Shown here piece by piece: positions 8,129 through 17,056 of a stretch of 64,000 bases of DNA. Below the pieces are notes generated by a model. The model was not told the DNA's origin. It saw only the letters and a list, made by a program, of their open reading frames with translations, and made no database searches. The position numbers and the translations under genes were made by a program. Origin of the DNA: Inconstantimicrobium porci (GTDB lineage Bacteria > Bacillota > Clostridia > Clostridiales > Clostridiaceae). The DNA lies in NCBI RefSeq assembly GCF_009696465.1, contig NZ_VULX01000003.1, forward strand, positions 1 through 64,000, written 5' to 3'. Positions within the stretch are counted from its first letter, which is position 1. Each line of letters opens with the position of its first letter.

Positions 8129-8809
8129 TTACATAAGGCTTAATGCAAGCAATGATTGCCCAATATAATAGGTAATTAAGTTAATTGCAGTAAGACATTT
8201 TGGTGGCTCTTTTTTGCCAAAAACAATTAGAGAAAGCACGCAGTCAGAAAAAAGAAAGAGCAGTGCACCTATGATTGTGAAAAGTGACTGTTTAGGAATT
8301 ATAGAATATACATTTAAAAAGGATAATGCTTTTGTAACCATAAATGATATAAGAATACAGTAAGTGCAGACCATTAATAACATACCTTTAAAGTTATATT
8401 TGTTTGAGAACATTAAAAATGATATCAGTAATAAATATATAATAGTGGTTATAAGAAAATCGCTATAGAATAATCCTATAAGATAAATAAATGCTGAAGA
8501 AAAGAAAATATGACCAATACCGAAACTTATTCCTCCATAAATGAAGAATATATCTTTTGGACCATCAGATTTTTTATTTAGTGCAAGCAGAACATCTCCA
8601 ATTAAGCAGAATATAAAGGCTGCAATCATCAATATAAAATATATGGCATTTTTACAGTTTATATAGTAACTGCTTAAAGCAATCAGTACAAAGAGTATGC
8701 TGCACAATGTTTTAAATAATAATCTAAAGTAATATCTTTTGTAGTAATCACAGATTATTAAACATATAAGGCAGACTATTAGAAGGAATAATAAAGCATA
8801 TGGCAACAT
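8129..8809 (-). CDS. YhhN family membrane protein (lysoplasmalogenase-like)
   Basis: The 226-residue protein has about eight hydrophobic segments and YhhN/TMEM86 landmarks: FCLIGDVLLAL, SFGIGHIFF, LFLFSDCVLS and a C-terminal ITYYIGQSLLALS. The animal homologue hydrolyses lysoplasmalogens; clostridia make plasmalogens, so the role is plausible, though unproven for bacterial members. The ATG at 8809 is preferred to a GTG at 8818 because AGGAAG is correctly spaced (8 nt) only from the ATG. Confidence 0.8.
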   Translation of the reverse strand: MLPYALLFLLIVCLICLIICDYYKRYYFRLLFKTLCSILFVLIALSSYYINCKNAIYFILMIAAFIFCLIGDVLLALNKKSDGPKDIFFIYGGISFGIGHIFFSSAFIYLIGLFYSDFLITTIIYLLLISFLMFSNKYNFKGMLLMVCTYCILISFMVTKALSFLNVYSIIPKQSLFTIIGALLFLFSDCVLSLIVFGKKEPPKCLTAINLITYYIGQSLLALSLM

Positions 8810-8919
8810 TTTTATCACTTCCTAAGGGATTAATTTTATTACATTATTATTTTATGAACAATTCAGAATAATATGGTAAAATTAAGGGTATTAAAATAAA
8901 AAACAATGGAGAAAAAATT

Positions 8920-9231
8920 ATGAAAAAGTATGATAAACTTGTGAGAGATCTTATACCAGAAATTATAAATAATACAGGTAAAAAGTGCGACTTTGAAATT
9001 GTACATAATAATGAATTAACAGATAGATTAGAAGAAAAGCTCAAAGAAGAAGTTAACGAGTATATCGAGGATAAGAATATAGAAGAACTTGCAGATATAA
9101 TGGAAGTATTGTTTGGGCTTGCAAAAAACATGGGTTATACTGAAGAGGAACTAATACATACGAGAAATGAAAAACTTAAAGAAAGAGGAGGATTTAAGAA
9201 CGGATTAGTCTTAAAAAGAGTTTATGAATAG
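8920..9231 (+). CDS. MazG-like nucleoside triphosphate pyrophosphohydrolase
   Basis: The 103-residue all-alpha protein begins KKYDKLVRDLIPEII and has the metal-binding EExxE...EELADIME arrangement (KEEVNEYIED, then EELADIMEV) of the MazG/HisE-like house-cleaning family. It probably hydrolyses non-canonical NTPs to monophosphates. GGAG lies 8-9 nt before the ATG. It is followed after 18 bp by a DUF2809 gene, probably co-transcribed. Confidence 0.88.
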   Translation: MKKYDKLVRDLIPEIINNTGKKCDFEIVHNNELTDRLEEKLKEEVNEYIEDKNIEELADIMEVLFGLAKNMGYTEEELIHTRNEKLKERGGFKNGLVLKRVYE

Positions 9232-9249
9232 AAGAGGAGATAAGTAATC

Positions 9250-9636
9250 TTGAATAAAAGTAAAAAGCGTGTAATTTATGGTATGTTATTTTTAATATTC
9301 CTAATATTTGAGGTATATATTGCGTTATTTGTACATGATAATTTTATAAGGCCTTATTTTGGTGATGTACTTGTTGTAATAGTTGTATATCTGTTTATGA
9401 GGATAATTATACCTGAAGGTGTGAAATACATGATATTATATGTGTTTATATTTGCGGTTTTTGTTGAGATTCTACAGTATTTTAATCTTATTAAGGTGCT
9501 TGGACTTTCTAATAATACAGTTGCACGAATTGTATTTGGTTCAACATTTGATATAAAAGATATTTTATGTTACGCAGCAGGCAGTCTTATATTACTTATT
9601 TGTGCAAACAGCATCAAGCGTAAAAATATGTTATAA
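9250..9636 (+). CDS. DUF2809 family membrane protein
   Basis: The 128-residue protein has four predicted membrane helices and the family pattern NFIRPYFGDVLVVI, FVEILQYFNLIKVLGLSNN and FDIKDILCYAAG. It starts with TTG, preceded by AGAGGAG at 9232-9238. Function is unknown for the family. The 18-bp gap to the MazG-like gene suggests a short operon. Confidence 0.82.
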   Translation: MNKSKKRVIYGMLFLIFLIFEVYIALFVHDNFIRPYFGDVLVVIVVYLFMRIIIPEGVKYMILYVFIFAVFVEILQYFNLIKVLGLSNNTVARIVFGSTFDIKDILCYAAGSLILLICANSIKRKNML

Positions 9637-9723
9637 TCTTTATTGATATAATTTGTTATAAGGTAGCTAGACAGCAAACATTAGCAGTGAGGAGGAAACA
9701 GCAGTTATTCTGCTGGGAGTTTT

Positions 9724-10047
9724 ATGAGTAAATGTACACAGTGTGAACATAAGTTCACTTTATTTGATAAAATCAAATCTATAAAATATGCATGCAATAT
9801 AGTAAAATGCAGTAAGTGTGGATCCGTATATAAGAGGATGTCATTAAAATATTCTATAATGGCATCTACTGTAGCTGTTATCATTTCTCTTGTACTTCTT
9901 GAAAGTGTATTTAAGAAGATGTTTTGGAATCAGAATATAGGATATGCTCTGGCAGTTACAGTATTTGTAGTTTTGAATGATCTTCTTTACTTTTTATCAT
10001 TTGGATTAGGTAAGCGGGTAAAAGTAGATGATTCTAAGTATAGATAA
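9724..10047 (+). CDS. Zinc-ribbon protein with two membrane helices (cxxc_20_cxxc type)
   Basis: The N-terminal 32 residues hold CTQC and CSKC separated by 21 residues, the pattern of the TIGR04104-type family, and two transmembrane helices follow (about 45-65 and 75-95). The zinc ribbon is probably cytoplasmic. GGGAG lies just before the ATG; a second purine-rich site (AGGAGG at 9690) sits upstream in a segment with a GCAG/CTGC hairpin, which might modulate translation. Function unknown. Confidence 0.75.
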   Translation: MSKCTQCEHKFTLFDKIKSIKYACNIVKCSKCGSVYKRMSLKYSIMASTVAVIISLVLLESVFKKMFWNQNIGYALAVTVFVVLNDLLYFLSFGLGKRVKVDDSKYR

Positions 10048-10113
10048 ATAAATATATATCATTTCTGATAAATCAGCATATAATATCGTGATCAATGTTA
10101 ATTGGTGATAAAG

Positions 10114-10926
10114 ATGCAGGATATAAGGAATATAGCTCTTGTCCTTGGTGGTGGCGGAGGAAGAGGCGCTTATCAGATTGGTGTATGGAAGGCACTTAGA
10201 GAGTTTGGTATAGAAAAAAATATAAAAGCTGTATCAGGTACCTCAATTGGTGGTATCAATGCAGCTTTTTTTGCACAGGGAAGTTATGAAAAGGCAGAAA
10301 GTTTATGGCGAAATATTTCTAGTGAGCAGATTGTAGTAATTGATGCGAAGAAAATAATTAGTGAATTTCTAAAGAATTTTGACTTGAAAAGCAAAAAGCC
10401 AACTGAATTTTTTAAGAATATAGCTGACACAGAAGTAATATCAAGAAATGGACTTGTTGAAATTGTAGAGAAGTATATTAATATTGATTATATAGCAAAT
10501 TCAAATATAAAGTGTATATTATCATGTACAGAAATACCACAATTTAAGGCTCATTATTTCGATGTGGAAGGAAAAAATATATTAAAGATAAAAAAAGCCT
10601 TGATGGCTACTTCAGCATTCCCAGTAGTATTTGATCCGGTGAATATAGATGGGCATCTATATATTGATGGTGGTGCAGTTGATAACATACCTATAAAGCC
10701 GTTGTATGATCTTGGATATAGAAAATTTATTGTTGTTCATTTTGATATAAATGGCATAATTGATTACTCAAAATACAAGGGTGCTGAGTTTACAATTATA
10801 ACTCCTAGTATATTTCAGGGTGGAATGATAACCGGTGCTTTTAATTTTAATAAAATAACAAATAAAATGCGTCTTGAATTGGGATACAGGGATACAGTAC
10901 TATTATTAAAAAATCAAGGCTTTTGA
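10114..10926 (+). CDS. Patatin-like phospholipase
   Basis: The 271-residue protein has the patatin catalytic set: oxyanion loop LGGGGGRGAY (11-20), nucleophile Ser44 in GTSIGG and Asp185 in YIDGGAVDN, forming the Ser-Asp dyad. It is expected to hydrolyse acyl chains of lipids at the cytoplasmic face, as there is no signal peptide. The ATG at 10114 follows GGTGAT; upstream GTG and TTG codons overlap this site. The 3' end overlaps the convergent propeptide-like gene by 13 bp. Confidence 0.9.
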   Translation: MQDIRNIALVLGGGGGRGAYQIGVWKALREFGIEKNIKAVSGTSIGGINAAFFAQGSYEKAESLWRNISSEQIVVIDAKKIISEFLKNFDLKSKKPTEFFKNIADTEVISRNGLVEIVEKYINIDYIANSNIKCILSCTEIPQFKAHYFDVEGKNILKIKKALMATSAFPVVFDPVNIDGHLYIDGGAVDNIPIKPLYDLGYRKFIVVHFDINGIIDYSKYKGAEFTIITPSIFQGGMITGAFNFNKITNKMRLELGYRDTVLLLKNQGF

Positions 10927-11618
10927 TATATGATTTTATTAATTTTATTTACGATTCTGCCTGTAGCCATATCAACATATACATCGTAAGATCCTAGATT
11001 ATTTGTGTTGTAATGAACATTGTATTTATAACAGAAATATATGTGGGGCTTTTTGGAAATGACTGTTTCTGATAAAAATTTAATTTGTGGATTATTATCT
11101 GCAAATTCTTTATTTATAATAGAATCAGCATTAGCTTTTGTAATATTCCTTTTTAGCTGCTGATGGCTGTTAATAACATCGTAATTTATGTTAGCAGTTA
11201 CGTTTGTAATAACATTGCTGCTATCAAAATGTACTGAAATTGATGCTTTTTCAACTGGAATGTTGTTAAATATCTGTCCTAAAACAATATGAGTAAATCC
11301 CAGTTCATCTTTGCGTAGTGATTTTATTGTAAAGTTATTGTTTACATTATTTATTGATAATACAGGTTTGATCTCATTAATAAATTTTAATGCTTCAATA
11401 CTATCTGAACTATTTCTTTTAGATAACTTGCCTGATAATGATATCTGTCTATTTTCTGAGTCTTCATAGAATTTAAACTGTTTTCCAGAAGAATTTTTTA
11501 GATTCTGAAGAATTCTATCCTTATCAGCAGTGTTTCTATATGAGGGAAAAATGTAGGTACAACTCAGTATAGTTAATGATGAGATTATAATTGTATAAAT
11601 TAGAGCTTTTCGTTTCAA
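10914..11618 (-). CDS. Stand-alone FTP-PepSY propeptide protein, probable lipoprotein
   Basis: The 234-residue protein has a basic N-terminus and hydrophobic segment ending in ILSC (Cys20), a possible lipobox. It then aligns with the propeptide of the adjacent M4 protease: SSGKQFKF matches SSGKEFKM, LSGKLSKR is identical, and NVHYNTNNLGSYDVYVDM resembles NVHYQAPDIGSYYVYVDM. There is no catalytic domain. Unlike the protease it keeps the central PepSY section (about 97-196: LGFTHIVLGQIF, VHFDSSN). M4 propeptides act as foldases and inhibitors, so a trans-acting chaperone or inhibitor is inferred. The start is TTG with AGGAAGTG 8 nt upstream. Confidence 0.8.
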   Translation of the reverse strand: MKRKALIYTIIISSLTILSCTYIFPSYRNTADKDRILQNLKNSSGKQFKFYEDSENRQISLSGKLSKRNSSDSIEALKFINEIKPVLSINNVNNNFTIKSLRKDELGFTHIVLGQIFNNIPVEKASISVHFDSSNVITNVTANINYDVINSHQQLKRNITKANADSIINKEFADNNPQIKFLSETVISKKPHIYFCYKYNVHYNTNNLGSYDVYVDMATGRIVNKINKIIYQKP

Positions 11619-11690
11619 AAATAAACACTTCCTAATATTGATGATTAATATTATATATTAATTTATTAAAGATAAAATGAACAATAATGC

Positions 11691-11767
11691 AAAGCAGTCT
11701 CGATAAACTTTGTCGGTGATGATTAACCGTATGTTTAATAAATAACTTCTTGTTTATCGAGCTGCTT
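11691..11767 (-). repeat. Long inverted repeat between the protease and propeptide genes
   Basis: AAGCAG-TC-TCGATAAAC (11692-11708) pairs with GTTTATCGAGCTGCTT (11752-11767) around a loop of about 43 nt, and it overlaps the protease stop codon. It lacks a convincing T-run, so it may be a processing or stability element or a weak terminator. Confidence 0.55.
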
Positions 11768-13463
11768 AAGTTAATAATTTGCTAGTAGATCCTTTAGTTG
11801 AACTCTTTAATTTGGATCCATTTGCATTATATAAATAAAGATCATAATCTTTTGGAAGATTTGATAGGGTAATATTTAATGTTTTTGAACATGGTACATA
11901 TATCTTGTAATAATCAACATCTGAAGAACTACTTATATAAGATTTATAAGTTTCTCCTGATTTTATCTTATAAGCGTTTTTAATAGAGTCATTAGGCTCA
12001 TAAGTGTCAGTAGTAGGCTGCTGTGATCCTGATATTATATCAACAGAAGTAAATGCTGATGTTAATGCCTTTACTTCATTTGAGTTTGCACCATATAAAT
12101 CTGTAGCAGCTTGTACAAGTCCACTATATGCACCAGCAAAGTTTGTATTGGCGTTAAAGTAAGTTGTCAGTGCTCTATAATAAATTTTTGCTGTTTTTTC
12201 ACATCCTATAGATTTTGCTACAAGGTAAGCTGCTTTGTTAGGAATACCACTATTAGTATGAACTCCGCCATAATCTATTTTTTCAGCATCTTCAGTAGAA
12301 ACTTTACTTTGATCCCAATATTTTGTGTAATAATTTGGTGATGTCATGCTATCAGGCTGATCATATAATGTTGGATCTTTTAAGCTTCTGAACGCTTTTT
12401 CGTTAGATTTACCAGTACATATTTCATCACCAATAACCCAATCTGAATCGTTAAATTCCCAAGTGCCTCCATTTTGTACATTATACTTGTCCCAAGTTTG
12501 GATAAGAACTCCCATAACATCAGACATACTTTCGTTTAATGCACCAGATTGATTTGCATAAGTTAACTTTGCAGTTTTATCAGTTACACCATGAGTCATT
12601 TCATGACCTACAACATCAAAATCTGTACATAATGGTCTATAGTATTTACCATCACCATCTCCATAAACCATTTGATTAGTTTCTGGATCCCAAAAGGCGT
12701 TAGCATAATTTTTGGCATAATGAACGGTTGAAATAAGACTCATACCGTTTCCATCAATTGAATTTCTATTAAACAATTTTTTATAGAAGTCATAAACAAC
12801 ACCAGCGTATGAATGGGCACTTACTACTGCTGGATCAGATATTGTTTTTGTAGAGCTTGTGAAAAGTTTTCCTGGTTGTTCTTGCTTGTTGTTAGCAGTA
12901 TAAGTGGAAATTTGTCCAGGCATATCTTTAGTTATGTCTTTTGCCTCATAAGAATTTCCTGATTGATAAAGATTTAGAGTTCTCTCTGTTCCATTTTCAG
13001 CTGTTCCACTTCCAGTCACTGCACCATCAAATTTAAGTCTGCTTTCTGTATTAACAATTTTTCCAGTATTCATGTCAACGTAGACATAATAGCTTCCAAT
13101 ATCGGGTGCTTGGTAGTGTACATTAAATTGGTAAGTTGAGAGTAATTTATTATTCTTATCAATAACTTTATTAGTAACAAAATTATTATTTACATCTTTC
13201 AAAGATAAAACATCTTTGACTTCATCAAGAAATTTTATGGCTTCTGAACTGTTAGAAGTTTTTCTTTTTGAAAGCTTACCTGATAAAGATTTTTGATTTT
13301 TGTTTTGTACTGCCATCTTAAACTCTTTGCCAGATGATTTCTTTATGCTTTCAAGTATACCATTGACATTTATTGTATTTGCTTTTGCTGATAGAGGCTG
13401 TATAAATCCAGTTGCAAGAAAAGAAGCAAGTACTAAAGTTGAAAATAATTTTTTGTTTTTCAT
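11766..13463 (-). CDS. Secreted M4 (thermolysin-like) metalloprotease with shortened propeptide
   Basis: The 565-residue precursor has a signal peptide (1-29, ending SAKA), an FTP segment (35-95), a very short PepSY remnant (96-140) and the M4 catalytic domain (about 145-475). HEMTH is at 287-291, the third zinc ligand Glu311 in NESMSD, and His402 in VHTNSGIPNKA. Residues about 486-565 form a PPC domain that stops at STKGSTSKLLT, before the usual final strands. Compared with the neighbouring stand-alone propeptide, about 85 residues of PepSY are missing. AAGGGGG precedes the ATG. Probably an extracellular neutral protease; maturation may need the neighbour. Confidence 0.92.
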   Translation of the reverse strand: MKNKKLFSTLVLASFLATGFIQPLSAKANTINVNGILESIKKSSGKEFKMAVQNKNQKSLSGKLSKRKTSNSSEAIKFLDEVKDVLSLKDVNNNFVTNKVIDKNNKLLSTYQFNVHYQAPDIGSYYVYVDMNTGKIVNTESRLKFDGAVTGSGTAENGTERTLNLYQSGNSYEAKDITKDMPGQISTYTANNKQEQPGKLFTSSTKTISDPAVVSAHSYAGVVYDFYKKLFNRNSIDGNGMSLISTVHYAKNYANAFWDPETNQMVYGDGDGKYYRPLCTDFDVVGHEMTHGVTDKTAKLTYANQSGALNESMSDVMGVLIQTWDKYNVQNGGTWEFNDSDWVIGDEICTGKSNEKAFRSLKDPTLYDQPDSMTSPNYYTKYWDQSKVSTEDAEKIDYGGVHTNSGIPNKAAYLVAKSIGCEKTAKIYYRALTTYFNANTNFAGAYSGLVQAATDLYGANSNEVKALTSAFTSVDIISGSQQPTTDTYEPNDSIKNAYKIKSGETYKSYISSSSDVDYYKIYVPCSKTLNITLSNLPKDYDLYLYNANGSKLKSSTKGSTSKLLT

Positions 13464-13699
13464 AACAAAACCCCCTTATTAATAATAAAAGTAAAATATA
13501 CTTTACCCTCCACTTTATTATACATGAAATAATTGGTAAGAAAATACATAAATGTTAATTATATAAAACTTAATAAAAACTCAATGTTTACTATGTGACT
13601 TTTGTCATATATAAAGAAATGACTTTAGTTGGATTACTATTTTTTTTGTATTTTGTATAATAAGACCATAAAGAAGAAAGTTGCTATGGAGGTAAAAAT

Positions 13700-14635
13700 A
13701 TGAATGCAATAAGTTTGAAGAATATTACAAAAAAATTTGATGGAAATATTGTTGTAGATAATATAAATCTTAATATAGAACAAGGCGAAATATATGGTTT
13801 TTTAGGACCTAATGGTGCTGGAAAAAGTACAACAATCAGTATGATATGTTCACTTATTCATCCTACAGATGGTGATATAGAAATTATGGGAACTAATATA
13901 AAAAAGGACAGCAGAGAGATAAAAAAGAAAATAGGGTTAGTTCCGCAGAACATTGCATTATATAAGGATTTTACTGCTTATGAGAATATTAAATTTTTTG
14001 CGGAGTTATATGGACTTAAAGGTGATATGTTAAAGCGGAGAATTAATGAAGCTTTAGAGTTTACGGGCCTTATGGATGTTAAAGATAAAAAGGCTAAGAC
14101 TTATTCTGGTGGTATGCAGAGAAGGCTTAATATAGCATGTGCCCTTGTCCACAAACCTCAGATAATTATCATGGATGAGCCTACTGTTGGCATTGATCCA
14201 CAGTCAAGAAATCATATAATGAATGCAGTTAAAAAGCTTAATGAAGAAGGGACAACAATAATATATACAACTCATTATATGGAAGAGGCAGAAGCATTGT
14301 GTTCAAAGATTGCAATAATAGATAAAGGTAAGATAATTGTTGAAGGCACTAAAGAAGAACTTAAAAACATGATAAGCGATAAGAGTACATTGTCTGTTAC
14401 AGTTGATGATATATATAAACTAGATGTGAACCAGATAAAAGGTGTACAGGGAGTACAGGATGTTTCTGTGAAAGAAAATACATTAAGTATTACATCATCA
14501 AAAGAAGTTAGTAATCTTGATAAACTTATTAATACAATAGAGTTAAGTTCTGCTAAAATTATTGATTTAGGATTTAAGGATATATCACTAGAAACTGTAT
14601 TTCTTTCACTTACAGGCAGAAATTTAAGGGATTAA
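13700..14635 (+). CDS. ABC-2 type transporter ATP-binding protein
   Basis: The 311-residue ATPase has Walker A GPNGAGKST, Q-loop VPQN, signature YSGGMQRRL, Walker B IIIMDEPTVGID and H-loop TTHYMEEAE. The DrrA-like C-terminal extension (about 220-311) is present. It is the energizing subunit of the exporter formed with the next two genes; GGAGG precedes the ATG and the gap to the next gene is 12 bp. The TATAAT at 13656-13661 may be its -10 box. Substrate unknown. Confidence 0.95.
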   Translation: MNAISLKNITKKFDGNIVVDNINLNIEQGEIYGFLGPNGAGKSTTISMICSLIHPTDGDIEIMGTNIKKDSREIKKKIGLVPQNIALYKDFTAYENIKFFAELYGLKGDMLKRRINEALEFTGLMDVKDKKAKTYSGGMQRRLNIACALVHKPQIIIMDEPTVGIDPQSRNHIMNAVKKLNEEGTTIIYTTHYMEEAEALCSKIAIIDKGKIIVEGTKEELKNMISDKSTLSVTVDDIYKLDVNQIKGVQGVQDVSVKENTLSITSSKEVSNLDKLINTIELSSAKIIDLGFKDISLETVFLSLTGRNLRD

Positions 14636-14647
14636 GGAGGAAATAAT

Positions 14648-15799
14648 ATGTTAGCTATTATTAAAGCAACTATTCTTGATAATATAAGAGATAGAAAAAA
14701 TACAATGTTTTATATTATTTTTCCTGTATTCCTTGTGTTTGTGTTAGGAAATTTATTATCAGGTACTTTTGGTGGAAATAATGTTTCTTATAAGAACATA
14801 GAGATAAGATATATAGATGACGGCAGTGAAAATACAAGGAAAATTTTCAAGACACTTCAGGATATTTCTAAACAGGACGGTAAGGAATTTTCTTTTAGAT
14901 TTACTAAGGATGTCTCTTTAGATAAAGCAAAAGATGATGTAAGAAAGAATAAAAGTATACTGCTTCATCTTAATGGTGATAAGATAGATTTTTATTCTAA
15001 TAGTGATTCAATTTCAAAGCCAAGCTTTGTTTTTGCTACAGTAAATTCAATATGCAGAAAGTACAATGCAGTAACCGCTATGTACAAGATAAATCCTCAG
15101 GGAGCAATGCAGTCTGCCAAAAATGCAGAAGAAAGTACAGAAAAGTATTTTACAACAACAAAGATATCATCTAACAATGTTACAACAGCTATGGGCTATT
15201 ACGGTGTTGCAGAAATAGGACTGATAATCTTTTATTTCTTTAATATGCCGTTATACAGTGTTATAGAATACAGAAAAAATAATATTAAAGACAGGATAAG
15301 AATCTCAGGGATTCCTAGCAGGAGATATTATTTAGCAGTATATACTGCCAATATAATCTACGCTGAAGTATGTATTGTGATTTCATATCTAGTCTGCAAG
15401 TTCGTAATTGGAGTTAACTATGGAAATAATATATTCATTCTGCCTCTTGCTGCACTTCCATTCATTTCTATAATAGTAGGAATTGCAGTGATGATCTCAG
15501 TATTGATTAAGAAGGAAGAAACTGTAGGTGTTGTCAATAATGTTATGCAGATTCTCATTATATTTCTTGTATTTGTAGGTGGTGGTTATATAGCACTTAC
15601 AGGTAACAATGGTGCATTCTTTGATATAGCAGGGAAAATCTCTCCATTAAAGTGGTTTAATGAGGCTGTATTTAAGTCAGTTTATGCTGCTGACAATAGC
15701 TATTTAATTAATTTCCTTATAGTCGGAGCTGTTATCTCAGTGATGATTTATCTGTTTATTTCAGTATTCAGCAGAATGGAGGAGAAGTATTATGAGTAA
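14648..15799 (+). CDS. ABC-2 type transporter permease (first subunit)
   Basis: The 383-residue membrane protein has one N-terminal helix (MFYIIFPVFLVFVLG), a large extracytoplasmic domain (about 45-165) and five C-terminal helices, the YhgE/ABC2_membrane_3 layout. It overlaps the next permease by 8 bp, implying translational coupling, and probably forms a heterodimer with it. Export of a lipid, peptide or drug is typical; the sequence does not say which. Confidence 0.9.
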   Translation: MLAIIKATILDNIRDRKNTMFYIIFPVFLVFVLGNLLSGTFGGNNVSYKNIEIRYIDDGSENTRKIFKTLQDISKQDGKEFSFRFTKDVSLDKAKDDVRKNKSILLHLNGDKIDFYSNSDSISKPSFVFATVNSICRKYNAVTAMYKINPQGAMQSAKNAEESTEKYFTTTKISSNNVTTAMGYYGVAEIGLIIFYFFNMPLYSVIEYRKNNIKDRIRISGIPSRRYYLAVYTANIIYAEVCIVISYLVCKFVIGVNYGNNIFILPLAALPFISIIVGIAVMISVLIKKEETVGVVNNVMQILIIFLVFVGGGYIALTGNNGAFFDIAGKISPLKWFNEAVFKSVYAADNSYLINFLIVGAVISVMIYLFISVFSRMEEKYYE

Positions 15800-16931
15800 T
15801 GTATTGGTACTTTTAAAGAATAATATAAATATAGCTGTGCTGAAACAACCAAAGAAGTTTCTTCTAGGTATTATAGTTCCTATAATCATACTTCTTTTTT
15901 CGGCTCAGATATTAGGAAGAAATAATGGCAGGCTTAATATAGGAGTAATAGATAAGGATAATTCAGCTACTTCAAAAATGATAATTGATACTTTGAAGAA
16001 AGACAATACTGTAAAGGTGGTTAATCTTAAGGAAAGTGAAGAAAAAGATGCTCTTATCAATCAAACTGTAGAAACTATCGTCAAAATACCAGATGGTTAT
16101 GAAGACAGGGTAATTAATAATAAAGATGTTAAGATAAATACATCAACAAGTGAAGAGGGAAATACAAGTTTGGCTAAGAATATACTGGGTACAGAAATTC
16201 GAAATATCAATGATATTGCCAAGGTATGTGGAAAAAATAAAGAGCTTTATAAGAAAACTCTTGAATCATATGCAAAATCAGACTCAGGCAGCGTAAAAAA
16301 ACAGAAACTGTCAGATCTTTCAACACAATATACTTTAGGACAGATATTTATAGGATTTCTAATATTATTTATGCTTAACAGAGGTATAAATAATTCTGAA
16401 CATTATTTTAAAGAAAAGACTGAAAATGTATTTACAAGAATATTTATATGTCCAGTTAAAACATGGGAGTATTATGTGGCAGATGGCATAAGCAGTTATC
16501 TAACAATACTTTTACAGATAATCTTATCTTTAATTGGAATAAAAGCGATAAATTACGATCTTGGTGTGCCAATACTATCAATTTTCATTGTTCTTAATGT
16601 GCTGGCAGTTGTAGCAGTAGCTCTGTCAATGATGATCAGATCATTTTCTAAAAATGCTAATCAGGCAGGCAACACTTATATGTTTGTGCTTATCATCATG
16701 GTTATGATAGGAGGATGCTTTGTACCATATGAGTTTATGCCAGTAACATTCCAGAAGCTTTCATATTTCACACCAGTCAGATGGGCAATGAAATCAATAA
16801 TTGAAATGCAGTTAGGAATTCCACTATCATCTATAGTACAGTATCTGGGCATAATGCTGCTATTTGCAATAGCATTTTTTGTAATAGCTGCATATAAAAC
16901 TTCAAAACAGGATAAAGAGTTTTCAATTTAA
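15792..16931 (+). CDS. ABC-2 type transporter permease (second subunit)
   Basis: This 379-residue permease has the same topology as its partner: helix 1 at about 22-42, a soluble domain to about 170, then helices ending in AIAFFVIAAYK. Motif GGCFVPYEFMP is the conserved ABC-2 loop before the last helices. The operon ends with a strong terminator 16 bp downstream. Confidence 0.9.
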   Translation: MSNVLVLLKNNINIAVLKQPKKFLLGIIVPIIILLFSAQILGRNNGRLNIGVIDKDNSATSKMIIDTLKKDNTVKVVNLKESEEKDALINQTVETIVKIPDGYEDRVINNKDVKINTSTSEEGNTSLAKNILGTEIRNINDIAKVCGKNKELYKKTLESYAKSDSGSVKKQKLSDLSTQYTLGQIFIGFLILFMLNRGINNSEHYFKEKTENVFTRIFICPVKTWEYYVADGISSYLTILLQIILSLIGIKAINYDLGVPILSIFIVLNVLAVVAVALSMMIRSFSKNANQAGNTYMFVLIIMVMIGGCFVPYEFMPVTFQKLSYFTPVRWAMKSIIEMQLGIPLSSIVQYLGIMLLFAIAFFVIAAYKTSKQDKEFSI

Positions 16932-16946
16932 TTAGTAAGAAATATT

Positions 16947-16990
16947 CTGCGATTATAGTAACATATTAGTACTATATTCGCAGATTTTTT
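16947..16990 (+). terminator. Terminator of the ABC-2 exporter operon
   Basis: CTGCGATTATAGTA (16947-16960) pairs with TACTATATTCGCAG (16970-16983) with one mismatch, followed by six T. Confidence 0.88.
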
Positions 16991-17056
16991 GAATTTATTA
17001 CATAAACAGAAATTATGTATTATAATATACCTATTGAAAATTACGGAGGTTATGTT

